A stretch of 64,000 bases of DNA, taken from Palsa-513 sp050010595 (GTDB lineage Bacteria; Actinomycetota; Thermoleophilia; Solirubrobacterales; Solirubrobacteraceae). How positions within the stretch are numbered: position 1 is the stretch's first letter; every line of letters begins with the position of its first letter. Of this stretch, positions 16,332 to 26,016 are shown piece by piece. A program made the position numbers and the translations under genes. Location: NCBI GenBank assembly GCA_050010595.1, contig JBEKKS010000002.1, forward strand, positions 224,402-288,401, read 5' to 3'. The notes beneath the pieces were generated by a model. That model was not told the DNA's origin. It saw only the letters and a list, made by a program, of their open reading frames with translations, and ran no database searches.

Positions 16332-18086
16332 ATGAGCGACCCGATCGAGGCAATCGCATCACGGGCGATCGTGGCAGGTGCCGAGGTGCGCGACACCGAC
16401 ACGCCCAAGCTCGCTCTCGACGGCGTGTACAGCGGACGGCGCGGGGCGCGGATCGGCGACATCGTCGTGGAGCTCGGATTCTGTTCGCGCGTCGATGTGG
16501 AAGCGTCGGTTCGGGCGGCCTTGGAGTCCGGACGCCAGATGGGCGAGGTGCTGCTCGAGCGGAACCTGATCAGCGCGGACCAGCTCGCCACCGCCATGGC
16601 GGAGCGGTTCGGGCTCGAACACGGGCGGCTCGAGGACATCACGGTCGACATCGCCATAGCCCAGCTGCTGCCGGTCGCGGAGGCGCGCCGACTACAGGCG
16701 CTGCCGGTCAACGCGGTCGACGCCAAGACGCTCACGGTCGCGATCGCCGATCCGGCGAACATCTTGGCGCTCGACGACGTGTCGATGTTCACCGGGAGAG
16801 TGATCAGGCCTGTTGTCGTCTCACCGGGTGACTTCGACACGCTCTTGCGCCGCATCAGCGTGCTTGATGACGCGTTCATGGGGGACGGACCGGTCGAGGA
16901 GCCTGAGCCAACCGTCGTCGAGGAGGAGAGCGCCGACGACGCGCCGACGATCAGGCTCGTTCGCTCGGTGATCGCCCAGGCGGTCGACTATGGCGCTTCG
17001 GACATCCATTTCGATCCCGACGACGGTGCCCTGGATGTGCGCTACCGCATCGACGGCGTGATGGCTGAAGCGACACGGGTTCGCCCAGGTCAAGCTGCGG
17101 CCGTCATTTCGCGGATCAAGATCCTTGCGGAGATGGACATCTCCGAGCGACGCCTGCCGCAGGACGGCCGGATCGGGCTGGACCTTGCCGGCGGACGCCG
17201 AGTGGACATCCGGGTGGCGGTGATGCCGCTCGTCGACGGCGAGTCGGCGGCGCTCCGCATCCTTGACACGGGCAGTGCGCCGCTCTCGCTCGACGCGCTC
17301 GGGATGAGTGGGGGCGATCGCGCGAAGGTGTCCGCGGCGCTGCGGAGCACCCACGGAGCGATCCTGTCCACCGGTCCCACGGGCTCGGGCAAGACGACGT
17401 CGCTCTACGCCATGATCGGCCTTGTCAGCTCACGCGAGCGAATGCTGATGACGATCGAGGACCCTGTCGAGTATCGCCTCGCCGGTGTCAACCAGATCCA
17501 GGTGACCGAGCGAATCGGCCTCACGTTCAGTGCCGGGCTACGCGCGATCGTGCGCGCCGATCCGGACGTGATCATGGTCGGTGAGATCCGTGATCGCGAG
17601 AGCGCGCAGATCGCTGTCGACGCTGCGCTGACCGGGCACCTCGTGCTCTCGACGCTTCACACCAACGACGCCCCCAGCGCGCCGATGCGGCTCTTGGACA
17701 TGGGCGTCGAGCCGTTCGTGGTGGCTTCGGCGATCAACTGCGTGATCGCTCAGCGTCTCGCGCGGCGCGTGTGCACGACCTGCCGTCGGGCTGTGTCGCT
17801 ACGGGCCGAGCTGGTCGGCGCGAGCGGGGGCGACGTTCAGGTCTACGAGTCGGTCGGCTGTGCTCGGTGCCGGGGGACTGGCTTCACGGGGCGCGTCGGG
17901 CTCTTCGAGGTGATGCCGGTCACCGACGAGATCCGCACGCTGATCGCCGAACACGCCACGGGTCAAGCTGTAGCTCGACTCGCCGCCGCACAAGGCATGG
18001 TGCCGATGCGCACCGATGGCTTGATCAAGGTACGCGCGGGCGACACGACCCTTGCCGAGCTCGGCCGCGTCCTCGGCGACACCTAG
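16332..18086 (+). CDS. GspE/PilB-type secretion or pilus ATPase
   Basis: The 584-residue protein is full length for the family. The N-terminal T2SSE-N/MshEN-like region (about 35-150) has two related helical motifs beginning RIGDIVVELGF and QMGEVLLERNL. The ATPase core follows, with SDIHFDPDDG, Walker A GPTGSGKTTS, the Asp box MTIEDPVEYR, Walker B DVIMVGEIRD and the His box TLHTNDAP. A zinc tetracysteine site is present (CTTC and CARC). It would power assembly of a type IV pilus or pseudopilus at the inner face of the membrane. No pilin, PilC or secretin gene lies nearby, so it is an orphan here. MshEN domains can bind cyclic-di-GMP, but both motifs here have lost several consensus residues. 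Confidence 0.87.
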   Translation: MSDPIEAIASRAIVAGAEVRDTDTPKLALDGVYSGRRGARIGDIVVELGFCSRVDVEASVRAALESGRQMGEVLLERNLISADQLATAMAERFGLEHGRLEDITVDIAIAQLLPVAEARRLQALPVNAVDAKTLTVAIADPANILALDDVSMFTGRVIRPVVVSPGDFDTLLRRISVLDDAFMGDGPVEEPEPTVVEEESADDAPTIRLVRSVIAQAVDYGASDIHFDPDDGALDVRYRIDGVMAEATRVRPGQAAAVISRIKILAEMDISERRLPQDGRIGLDLAGGRRVDIRVAVMPLVDGESAALRILDTGSAPLSLDALGMSGGDRAKVSAALRSTHGAILSTGPTGSGKTTSLYAMIGLVSSRERMLMTIEDPVEYRLAGVNQIQVTERIGLTFSAGLRAIVRADPDVIMVGEIRDRESAQIAVDAALTGHLVLSTLHTNDAPSAPMRLLDMGVEPFVVASAINCVIAQRLARRVCTTCRRAVSLRAELVGASGGDVQVYESVGCARCRGTGFTGRVGLFEVMPVTDEIRTLIAEHATGQAVARLAAAQGMVPMRTDGLIKVRAGDTTLAELGRVLGDT

Positions 18087-18196
18087 GCAAAGCTGTGGGT
18101 TTGCGCGGATCGCTCGCCTAAGCTCGGGCAAGCCGCGTGTCGATAGGACTCGCAGAGCCGTTTTGGGCTGTCCGCTGCACGAGTCTGGAAGTCGTA

Positions 18197-20670
18197 ATGG
18201 GCGAGACGATGGAGGCCTCGGCGGACCGCCCGGTCCCGTCCAGCAGCCCGGAGCCCGTTGAGACCCCGGTCCGGCGCTTTCGAATCTGGCTAGTCGTCGC
18301 GGTCCTGGTCGCCGGTGTCGGCGTTGCCGGCAGCGCGCTCGCAGCGCGTTCGGCGGCCAACAGCAACGCCGAGAAATCACGAGAAGCTTTCGAGCAGAGC
18401 TCGGCGGAGGTGGCGGCGTCGCTCCAGCTCGCTCTCGACCGCGAACGCGACCTCGTGATTACCGCATCCGGGCTCTTCCTCGGCGATCCGACCGCGACCG
18501 GCGCCCAATTCCGCGCTTGGGCGACATCGGTTCAGGCACTCCAGCGCTATCCCGAGCTCTTGACTTGGGGCGAGATCCTGCTCGTCCGCAGAGCAGATCT
18601 CGCCGCGTTCGCCGCGAGGTTCGTGCCGGCCGGCTCACGACGAGCGTTTCCTCGCTGCCGGCAGGCGTGCGGCCGTACTACTGCCTTGCCGCGGCAGTCG
18701 ACCCACGCTCGGTCCTAGAGGCCCTGCCCGCCGGCGTCGACTACTGTCCCGGTTCGACGCTGCTGTCCGCGCGCAGCTCGGGCCGATACCTCTACGCTCC
18801 GGCGAAGATCGGCGGCCAGGACGTTCTGGAACTGAGCGTCCCCTTCTATCGCGGCGGCGCAGTACCACCTACCGCGGCGGCGCGACGCGCAGCATTTGCG
18901 GGTTGGATTGCAATAACGCTCAAATCGCGTCTGATACTTGCGGCGGCTCTGGCCGGTCACCGAGGCATTGCCGTTGTGCTCAGCTACCACGGTCCCAAGC
19001 CGAGCGCGGGCCCACGGCCCGGCGCCGGTTCGAAGCTCAGCCTGACAGTCCCTGTATTCCGCTCGGGCAGCGTGCCAAGCAGCGCGCAGTCAGCCAGCGC
19101 CACCGTGGCCAACGGGTGGATCGTCCGCACATTCGGGGCACCGGTTAGCGCGGCCGTGTTCTCCAACGTCAGCGCCGCCGCGATCCTGGTGATCGGCGTC
19201 GGGCTGAGCCTCGCGCTCGGCCTGCTCGTGCTGGTGCTTGGCACGGGACGCGCCCGCGCACGCCGTCTCATCGCTGAGCAGACCGGCGAGCTGCGCGATC
19301 AGGCCGGCGAGTTGCTCTATCAGGCGATGCACGACGCCTTGACCGGCTTGCCGAACAGGACGCTGATCATGGATCGCATCGAGCAACTGCTTGCCCGCGG
19401 CCGGCGCACCGGAACGACCGGCGCCCTCCTCTACGTCGATCTGGACGAGTTCAAGAACGTCAACGACAGCCTGGGTCATGCTGCCGGCGACAAGCTCCTC
19501 ATAGCCGCCGCGGCACGTTTGAAGAGCACCTTGCGATCGGTTGACACGATTGGTCGCATGGGCGGCGATGAGTTCGTCGTCTTGATCGACGGCGGCGTGT
19601 CCGAGGCGGCTCCGGAGCTGGCTGCGACGCGGCTGCTCGACGTCATGCGCCAACCATTCGAGCTCGGGACGGGCGGACCGGCTATCACCGTCAGCACGAC
19701 GATCGGGATCGCGCTCGGCGACCGCTCTGCTGCCGGAGATCTGCTGCGCGACGCAGACGTGGCGCTCTATCAGGCGAAAGCCGCCGGAAGGAACCGCTAC
19801 CAGGTGTTCAGTGCCGGTGCGCAACGCAGCGCGGGCAACCGCATGGAGCTCGAGTTCGATCTGCGATCTGCGCTTACTCACAAGCAATTTCGTCTCGTTT
19901 ACCAGCCGATTTACAATCTGGATGAGCTCGAACTTGTCGGCGTCGAAGCCCTGCTGCGCTGGGAGCATCCCGATCGCGGGACAGTGCAGCCCGACGACTT
20001 CATTCCGATCCTCGAGCACACCGGCCAGATTTGTGAAGTCGGTCATTGGGTTCTGCTCCAGGCATGTCAGCAAGCGGTGGCATGGCGAAGAAGCGGCAGC
20101 GACCTGGCAGTCTCGATCAACGTCTCCGCCGTGCAACTCGAAAGCGATGCGATCGTCGACCACATTCGCCATGCACTGCAGACAACGGGACTAGACGCCG
20201 GTGCACTGATCGTCGAGGTGACCGAGACGGCGTTGATGCGAAACGCTGACGCCACGGCCAAACGGTTGCGCGCCATCAAGAAGCTTGGCGTCAAGATCGC
20301 CGTCGACGACTTCGGCACCGGCTATTCGAGCCTCGCCTACCTCCAGAAATTCCCGGTCGACTGCCTCAAGATAGACCGTGCGTTCATCGACGGCCTCAAC
20401 GACTCCCCGGAGTCACGCGCGCTCATCCGGACGCTCGTCCAGCTTGGTCGCGCGTTGAATCTCACCACGCTTGCGGAGGGCGTCGAAACCCCCCAGCAGC
20501 TAGACCAGCTGCGGTGCGAAGACGTCAACGAGGTTCAGGGCTATTTCCTTTCGAGACCACTCGACGCGGCAACGTTCGAGAGGCAACTGCTCACACCGAT
20601 GCGAGCTCGAGCGGCCACGTTGCGCGCGAAGCGAGGCACCGGCCCGCGAACGCCTAGCCGGGTGCCCTGA
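18197..20670 (+). pseudogene. CHASE-GGDEF-EAL sensor gene interrupted by a frameshift
   Basis: The N-terminal part, from ATG 18197, has a membrane helix (IWLVVAVLVAGVGVAGSALA). It is followed by a CHASE-like sensor that reads well to about 18630 (GEILLVRRADLAAFAARF). The continuation (SSLPAGVRPYYCLAAAV, YAPAKIGGQDVLELSVPF) lies in another frame, after which come a second membrane helix at about 19150-19240, GGDEF (RMGGDEFVVLI) and EAL (VEALLRW, DDFGTGYSSL). Both catalytic motifs are intact. The first frame stops at 18716-18718. Either one base was gained or two lost near 18625-18645, or the base calls are wrong there. An intact product would be a membrane sensor that makes or breaks cyclic-di-GMP. 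The downstream frame alone could still yield a cytosolic enzyme if reinitiated. Confidence 0.8.
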
Positions 20671-22705
20671 CCACGTCCAGCGCGGCCGGCTGTGGCGGGG
20701 CGGGTTCGGCGGGGAACCAGCGCATCGCCATCGAGGTCAGTTCGCCGATGCCAATCGGCTTGCTCAGGTAGTCGTCCATCCCGCACTCCAGGCAACGCTG
20801 CTTGTCTTGTGGCATGGTCAATGCGGTGACAGCGATAATCGGGACTCGGCGAGCGCCCTCGGCGCCGCGGATCTTGGTGGTCGCCTCGAACCCATCGATG
20901 ACCGGCATCTGGCAGTCCATGAAGATCGCCGCGTAGTCGGTGCGAGCCGCCATGTCGATCGCCTCGCGGCCGTTCTCAGCGATGTCGGAATGCACGCCGA
21001 GAGCCGCGAGCATTTCGCACAGGACCATCCGGTTGATTGCGTCGTCGTCGACGGCCAGCACTACCAGACCAAGATCGGCCCAGCCCACCTTGGCCTCGGC
21101 ATCGATCAGGGGCTCCGGCTGCAGGTCTGTGGACCCGGCTGCGAGCAGCTCGGCGATCGCGTGGCGCAGCGCAGACTGCCGGAACGGCTTCATCAGTACG
21201 ACCGCATTCGAGCTGTCGCCGAGCTCCTTGCCCAGTGGAACGGAGCTCAGAATCACGAGCTTCGATCGGTGAAGCACGGGACGCCTACGCATCGCAGCGA
21301 GAAAGTGCAAGCCCGACATTAGCGGCACGTTGACGTCGAGTAACACCAGGTCGAACGGGCGCTCGGACTGTGCAGCTCCCTCGATCGCATCGAACGCACC
21401 GTCGGCGTCTGCGACCCTCTCATGCGCGATGTTCCAGCCATCGAGATAGGATTCGATGCCGGCCGCGCTCGTCAGGTTGTCCTCGATCAAGAGCGCGCGC
21501 AGCCCACCGAGTTCGTCCTGATCGCGAGCTTGGGTGGGGTCGGCTACCTCCGGCAGGAGCGCGGTGAACCAGAAGTGGCTGCCGCTGGCTTCGCCGGGCT
21601 CGGCGCCGATGGCACCGCCCATGAGGCCGACGAGCTGCCTCGCGATTGTCAATCCCAGTCCGGTGCCCCCATACTCGCGGGTCGTCGTTTGATCCGCTTG
21701 GACGAACGGCTCGAACAACGCGTCCGCGCGTTCGGGATCGATGCCGCGACCCGTGTCGCGTACGGCGAAGCGAAAACTCGCAGCTGAGTCGCGCGCGAGC
21801 CGCACCGAGATCTCACCCGAGGTGGTGAACTTGATCGAGTTGGAAATGAGGTTCAGCAGGATCTGACGCAGTCGAGCCCGATCGCCGTTTAGTTGCGCGG
21901 GCACGTTGCCGGCGACGCAGTAGCTGAGTTCGAGCCCCTTGGTGTGTGCACGGTCGGCGAGGATCTGGCACGTTTCGTAAATCAGGTCGCGGGGATCGAA
22001 GTCGGTGCAGTCCAGCTCCAGGCTTCCCGCCTCGATCTTCGAGAAGTCGAGCACGTCACCGATCACCGCGAGCAGGGCGTCGCCGGATGCTGTCAGGGCC
22101 TCGACGTAGCGTTTCTGCGTCGCATCGAGGGTGGTGTCCCGAAGCAAGCTGCCCATACCGAGCATCCCATTGAGCGGCGTGCGGATTTCGTGGCTGAGGT
22201 TAGCGACGAACGCTGACTTTGCGCGAGATGCTGCTAGCGCGGTCTCGTGTGCCAGTTCGAGCTCGCGGGCCTGCCGATAGAGGTCCGCGAACACCCTGAC
22301 CTTCGCGCGCAACACCTCCGGAGTCAGTGGAGCGAAGATGAAGTCGACGGCGCCTGTCGCGTATGCGAGCGGGATTTGGGCCTCGTCCCGCGAGTACGCA
22401 GTGATGAAGATGATCGGGGTGTGTTCACAGTCGGCGCGCGTGCGGATCAGCTTCGCGGTCTCATAGCCGTCCATCGTTGGCATCTTCACGTCCATCAGGA
22501 TCACGGCGAACGTGCGCGCCATCACGGCCCGCAGCGCCTCCCGCCCCGAATCGGCCTCGAAAATCGTGTGCCCGAGCGGCTGCAGGATCGCGCGGATCGC
22601 CAGACGTTTGGCCGCGTTGTCGTCGACGACGAGGATCGCGCCCTCCATGGCGTTCGTGCCGGACGCGCCCTCGGCTGGAGTTGGGCTGGCGACGGTGAGC
22701 GCCAT
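20654..22705 (-). CDS. Hybrid histidine kinase REC-HisKA-HATPase-REC-REC
   Basis: The 683-residue cytosolic protein has a first receiver at about 20-135 (ILVVDDN, phospho-Asp in LMDVKMP). HisKA follows with ANLSHEIRTPLNGMLGMGS, HATPase with DTGRGIDPE and GGTGLGLTIA, a second receiver at about 410-525 (LLDVNVPLMSG) and a third at about 545-660 (FMDCQMPVIDG, KPIG). In the first receiver the usual invariant Lys is Ala (FIFAPLTPE), so its phosphorylation response may be altered. ATG 22705 is eight bases after the stop of the poly-HAMP kinase, so the two form an operon. The 3' end overlaps the convergent CHASE gene by 17 bases. Phosphate probably flows to an Hpt such as the one encoded at 26017. 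Confidence 0.85.
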   Translation of the reverse strand: MALTVASPTPAEGASGTNAMEGAILVVDDNAAKRLAIRAILQPLGHTIFEADSGREALRAVMARTFAVILMDVKMPTMDGYETAKLIRTRADCEHTPIIFITAYSRDEAQIPLAYATGAVDFIFAPLTPEVLRAKVRVFADLYRQARELELAHETALAASRAKSAFVANLSHEIRTPLNGMLGMGSLLRDTTLDATQKRYVEALTASGDALLAVIGDVLDFSKIEAGSLELDCTDFDPRDLIYETCQILADRAHTKGLELSYCVAGNVPAQLNGDRARLRQILLNLISNSIKFTTSGEISVRLARDSAASFRFAVRDTGRGIDPERADALFEPFVQADQTTTREYGGTGLGLTIARQLVGLMGGAIGAEPGEASGSHFWFTALLPEVADPTQARDQDELGGLRALLIEDNLTSAAGIESYLDGWNIAHERVADADGAFDAIEGAAQSERPFDLVLLDVNVPLMSGLHFLAAMRRRPVLHRSKLVILSSVPLGKELGDSSNAVVLMKPFRQSALRHAIAELLAAGSTDLQPEPLIDAEAKVGWADLGLVVLAVDDDAINRMVLCEMLAALGVHSDIAENGREAIDMAARTDYAAIFMDCQMPVIDGFEATTKIRGAEGARRVPIIAVTALTMPQDKQRCLECGMDDYLSKPIGIGELTSMAMRWFPAEPAPPQPAALDVVRAPG

Positions 22706-22713
22706 CACGCAAA

Positions 22714-25700
22714 CTAAGCGGTTGGCGGGTCGAGGACAGGTTGGGCTGGAAGCCAGATATTGATTGCGTCCAGCAACTCCGCCGTGTCGACCGGCTTCGG
22801 TATGTAGTCCGAGGCGCCCGCCTCGATGCAGCGGTCGCGTTCGCGGCCAACCACCTTCCCTGTCACGGCGATCATCGGTATCGCAGTCCATGCAGGAAGC
22901 GCACGAATCGCTGTCATCGTCTCGTAGCCATCCATGCCCGGCATCATGATGTCCATCAGGATCAGGTTCACATCCGGGCGCTCCGCGAGGATCGCTAGCG
23001 CCTCGGTGCCGCTTTCCGCCGGGATGACCTCGACGTTGCCCCGTTCGAGCAGTGTGGTCATCGCGAAGATGTTGCGGAAGTCATCGTCGACGATCAGCGC
23101 CACCGTACCCGGGCGGCGCTTGTAGAACGTTTCGACGCGCACGTGGCGCGCTTCCTCCGACTCCTTGACCGGGAGTTGGGTGGGCGCGACCGCCGTAACG
23201 AGCACTTCGGTCGCGTCCGAGTGCCCGTTGCTGGCGGCGGCGGCGTCGATCGGAGCCGCGGCCTCGCCGGCGACCTCAGGCGCACCTTGGGCAGCGGCGC
23301 GCGCGACCGCCTCGTTGGCGGAGTCGAGCGGTAGGTAGAGCGTGAACGTGCTTCCGCTTCCGAACTCGCTCACCAGCGTGATCTCGCCGCCCATCAGGCG
23401 CGCCAGGTCGCGGCTGATCGATAGCCCGAGGCCCGTGCCGCCGTGCTCACGGGCGGTCGTGCCGTCGGCCTGCGCGAATGCCTCGAACACCATCAATTGC
23501 TGCTCCGGCCTGATGCCGATCCCGGTATCGGTGACGGAGAGTGCGAGCACCGATGCAGCTCCGCCCAGATCCGTGTCAGCGGGTGCCAAACCGCTGTTGC
23601 TCATCGCGATCCGCAGATCGACCTTCCCCTCCTTGGTGAACTTGAACGCGTTGACGAGCAGGTTGTTGACGATTTGGCGCAGGCGGTGGGAGTCGACGGT
23701 GATCGTCGCCGGTAGCGCACCGACCAGCTCGGCTGAGAAGGCGATGTCCTGGCGCGCTGCGACAGCCTCGAAGCTCTGCACCATCGCCTCGCGGAAGTCC
23801 ACCAGCGACAGCTCCGCGAGCTCGAGTCGGACGGTGTTCGACTCGACCTTCGCGACATCGAGGATGTCGTTCAGCAGTGCGAGCAGGTCAAGGGCAGACG
23901 AGCGGATGACTGTCGCGTATTCGACCTGCTGCGGCGTGAGGTTTCCCTGCGGATTGTCTTGGAGTTGCTCCGCGAGCACGAGCAGGCTGTTGAGTGGGGT
24001 GCGCAGCTCGTGCGACATGTTGGCGATGAACTCCGACTTGTACTTCGAGGACACGGCCAGCTCGCTCGCCTTCTCCTCGACCAGGCGGCGCGCCTCTTCG
24101 ACCTCCTGGTACTTGCTCTCGACCTCGGCGTTCTTCTCTGCCAGCAGCGTCGCTTGTTCTGCGAGATCAAGATTGGACTTGCCGAGCTGATCCTGGCGGG
24201 ACTGGAGCTCCTGGGCTTGCGAGCGGGCCTGCTCGAGCAGCTTCTCGGTGACCGTCGTGGCATCGACGGTGTTGAGGACCAGCCCGATGCTCTCCGTCAG
24301 CTGGTCGAGAAAGGACTGGTGCGTGCGGCTGAACGGAGCGAGCGATGCCAGCTCGATCACGGCGCGTACCTTCCCCTCGAAGAGGATCGGCAGCACGATG
24401 ATGTTCAGCGGCGGCGCTTCACCAAGGCCGGAGTTGACCTGGATGTAGTCGCCGGGGACCTCCGTCAGCAGGATCCGCTCCTTCTCCACCGCACATTGCC
24501 CGACGAGCCCCTCGCCTAGCCGGAAGTGCTTTGCGAGGTGCTTGCGCTCCTTGTAGCCGTAGCCGGCCTGAAACTGGAGGACCGGTTCGCCGCCGTCGTT
24601 GAGGTCGGTGAGGACGTAGAAGACGGCGTGTTGAGCGCCGACCAGTGGGGCGAGCTCGGAGAGGATCATGCTCGAGACAGTCGAGAGGTCGCGCTGGCCC
24701 TGCAGCACGCGCGAGAAGCGCTCGAGGTTGGTCTTCAGCCAGTCCTCTTCCTTGTTGACGCGCATCGTCTCGCGCAGGTTGCGGATCATCTCGTTGAGGT
24801 TGTCCTTCAGCAGCGCCATCTCGCCGCTCGCCGCGACGCTGACTTGACGCGTCAGGTCGCCTTCGATGACCGCTGTTGCGACCTCGTCGATCGCGCGAAC
24901 CTGGTTTGTGAGGTTGGCGGCAAGCTGGTTGACGTCGTCGGTCAGGTCCTTCCAGACGCCCTCGACCTCTTTGGACTGCGCCTGGCCGCCGAGCTTCCCC
25001 TCGATGCCGACCTCCCGCGAGACGCGCGTGACCTCGCCGGCAAACCGGTTGAGCTGGTCGACCATCGCGTTGACGGTCGTCTTCAGCTCGAGGAACTCGC
25101 CGCGCACGTCCGTCGTTATCTTGCGCGTCAGATCACCGTTGGCGACCGCCGTCGTCACCTCGGCGATATCGCGCACCTGGTCGGTCAGGTTGCCGGCCAT
25201 CAGGTTCACCGCGTCGGTCAGCTCACGCCACACGCCGCCGACCTCGATCGTGTGCGCCGCAGCCTGTCCTAGCTTGCCCTCCGTGCCGACCTCGCGTGCG
25301 ACACGCGTCAGCTCCGAGATGAAGCCGTTCAGCTGGCCGACCATACCGTTGATCGTGTTCTTCAGCTCGAGCATCTCGCCGTGAACCTCGACCGACACCG
25401 TCTTACTGAGGTCGCCGCTCGCGACGGCGCCGATCACGCGCTGCATCTCGCTGCTCGGCCGCACCAGATCCTCGATCAGGCCATTGACCGATTCGACGCA
25501 GGCGCCGAACACCTGGTCATTGCCCTTCAACGAAACGCGTTGCGAGAGCTTGCCCTCCTTGCCGACGACGCGGCTCACGCGCTCGAGCTCGGTGCCGAGC
25601 TGCTGGCTGGCTGCGATGATCTCGTTCAGCTCATCCGCGATCTTGCCGGACGTACCGGTCCAGTGAACCGGCATACGAGCGCTCAGGTCGCCGCCCCGCA

Positions 25701-25773
25701 CCTCGCTGAGCACGCGGAGCAGGACCTCCGAGTCTGGAATCGTGGTGGAGTCGGAGACGGAGGGCGCGGTCAT
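22714..25773 (-). CDS. Poly-HAMP GAF hybrid histidine kinase
   Basis: The 1019-residue protein has no membrane segment. Residues about 10-360 hold roughly seven alternating HAMP-like repeats, for example AVANGDLTRKITTDVRGEF alternating with REVGIEGKLGGQAQSKEV. A GAF domain follows at about 375-520, then a coiled coil at about 530-605, HisKA (ANMSHELRTPLNSL, about 622), HATPase (DTGIGI, GGTGLGLSIS) and a C-terminal receiver at about 905-1010 (LIVDDDFRNIFAM, LMDIMMPGMDG, YIPKPVD). This architecture resembles fungal group III osmosensing kinases and their bacterial relatives, where the HAMP chain itself relays the signal. It heads a two-kinase operon and is divergent from the REC-Hpt gene. Confidence 0.88.
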   Translation of the reverse strand: MTAPSVSDSTTIPDSEVLLRVLSEVRGGDLSARMPVHWTGTSGKIADELNEIIAASQQLGTELERVSRVVGKEGKLSQRVSLKGNDQVFGACVESVNGLIEDLVRPSSEMQRVIGAVASGDLSKTVSVEVHGEMLELKNTINGMVGQLNGFISELTRVAREVGTEGKLGQAAAHTIEVGGVWRELTDAVNLMAGNLTDQVRDIAEVTTAVANGDLTRKITTDVRGEFLELKTTVNAMVDQLNRFAGEVTRVSREVGIEGKLGGQAQSKEVEGVWKDLTDDVNQLAANLTNQVRAIDEVATAVIEGDLTRQVSVAASGEMALLKDNLNEMIRNLRETMRVNKEEDWLKTNLERFSRVLQGQRDLSTVSSMILSELAPLVGAQHAVFYVLTDLNDGGEPVLQFQAGYGYKERKHLAKHFRLGEGLVGQCAVEKERILLTEVPGDYIQVNSGLGEAPPLNIIVLPILFEGKVRAVIELASLAPFSRTHQSFLDQLTESIGLVLNTVDATTVTEKLLEQARSQAQELQSRQDQLGKSNLDLAEQATLLAEKNAEVESKYQEVEEARRLVEEKASELAVSSKYKSEFIANMSHELRTPLNSLLVLAEQLQDNPQGNLTPQQVEYATVIRSSALDLLALLNDILDVAKVESNTVRLELAELSLVDFREAMVQSFEAVAARQDIAFSAELVGALPATITVDSHRLRQIVNNLLVNAFKFTKEGKVDLRIAMSNSGLAPADTDLGGAASVLALSVTDTGIGIRPEQQLMVFEAFAQADGTTAREHGGTGLGLSISRDLARLMGGEITLVSEFGSGSTFTLYLPLDSANEAVARAAAQGAPEVAGEAAAPIDAAAASNGHSDATEVLVTAVAPTQLPVKESEEARHVRVETFYKRRPGTVALIVDDDFRNIFAMTTLLERGNVEVIPAESGTEALAILAERPDVNLILMDIMMPGMDGYETMTAIRALPAWTAIPMIAVTGKVVGRERDRCIEAGASDYIPKPVDTAELLDAINIWLPAQPVLDPPTA

Positions 25774-26016
25774 GGTGGCGGCTCAGGGTGTCGCGCGGCA
25801 CAGCGCGGTCAACCGGTTGCGGCCGGCCACCTCGCGAACCCTGCTGCGCTATGAGCGTCGGCACGCGTGAACTGTTGCCTTAGTCGAGTCATGGGGCTCC
25901 GCGGGCCGACGTCTGAGGCTCGTGTCGGGCGCGTCGGACTCGGCTCGGGCAAACGACCGGGGCCGTCGATAAGCAGTCAACTGCGTCTACGAAGGGGGCA
26001 CCGATGGGAGTTGTTC

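Noticed and set aside
18600..18660. Programmed ribosomal frameshift in the CHASE gene
   Set aside because: No slippery heptamer or following pseudoknot is evident; a mutation or base-call error is simpler.
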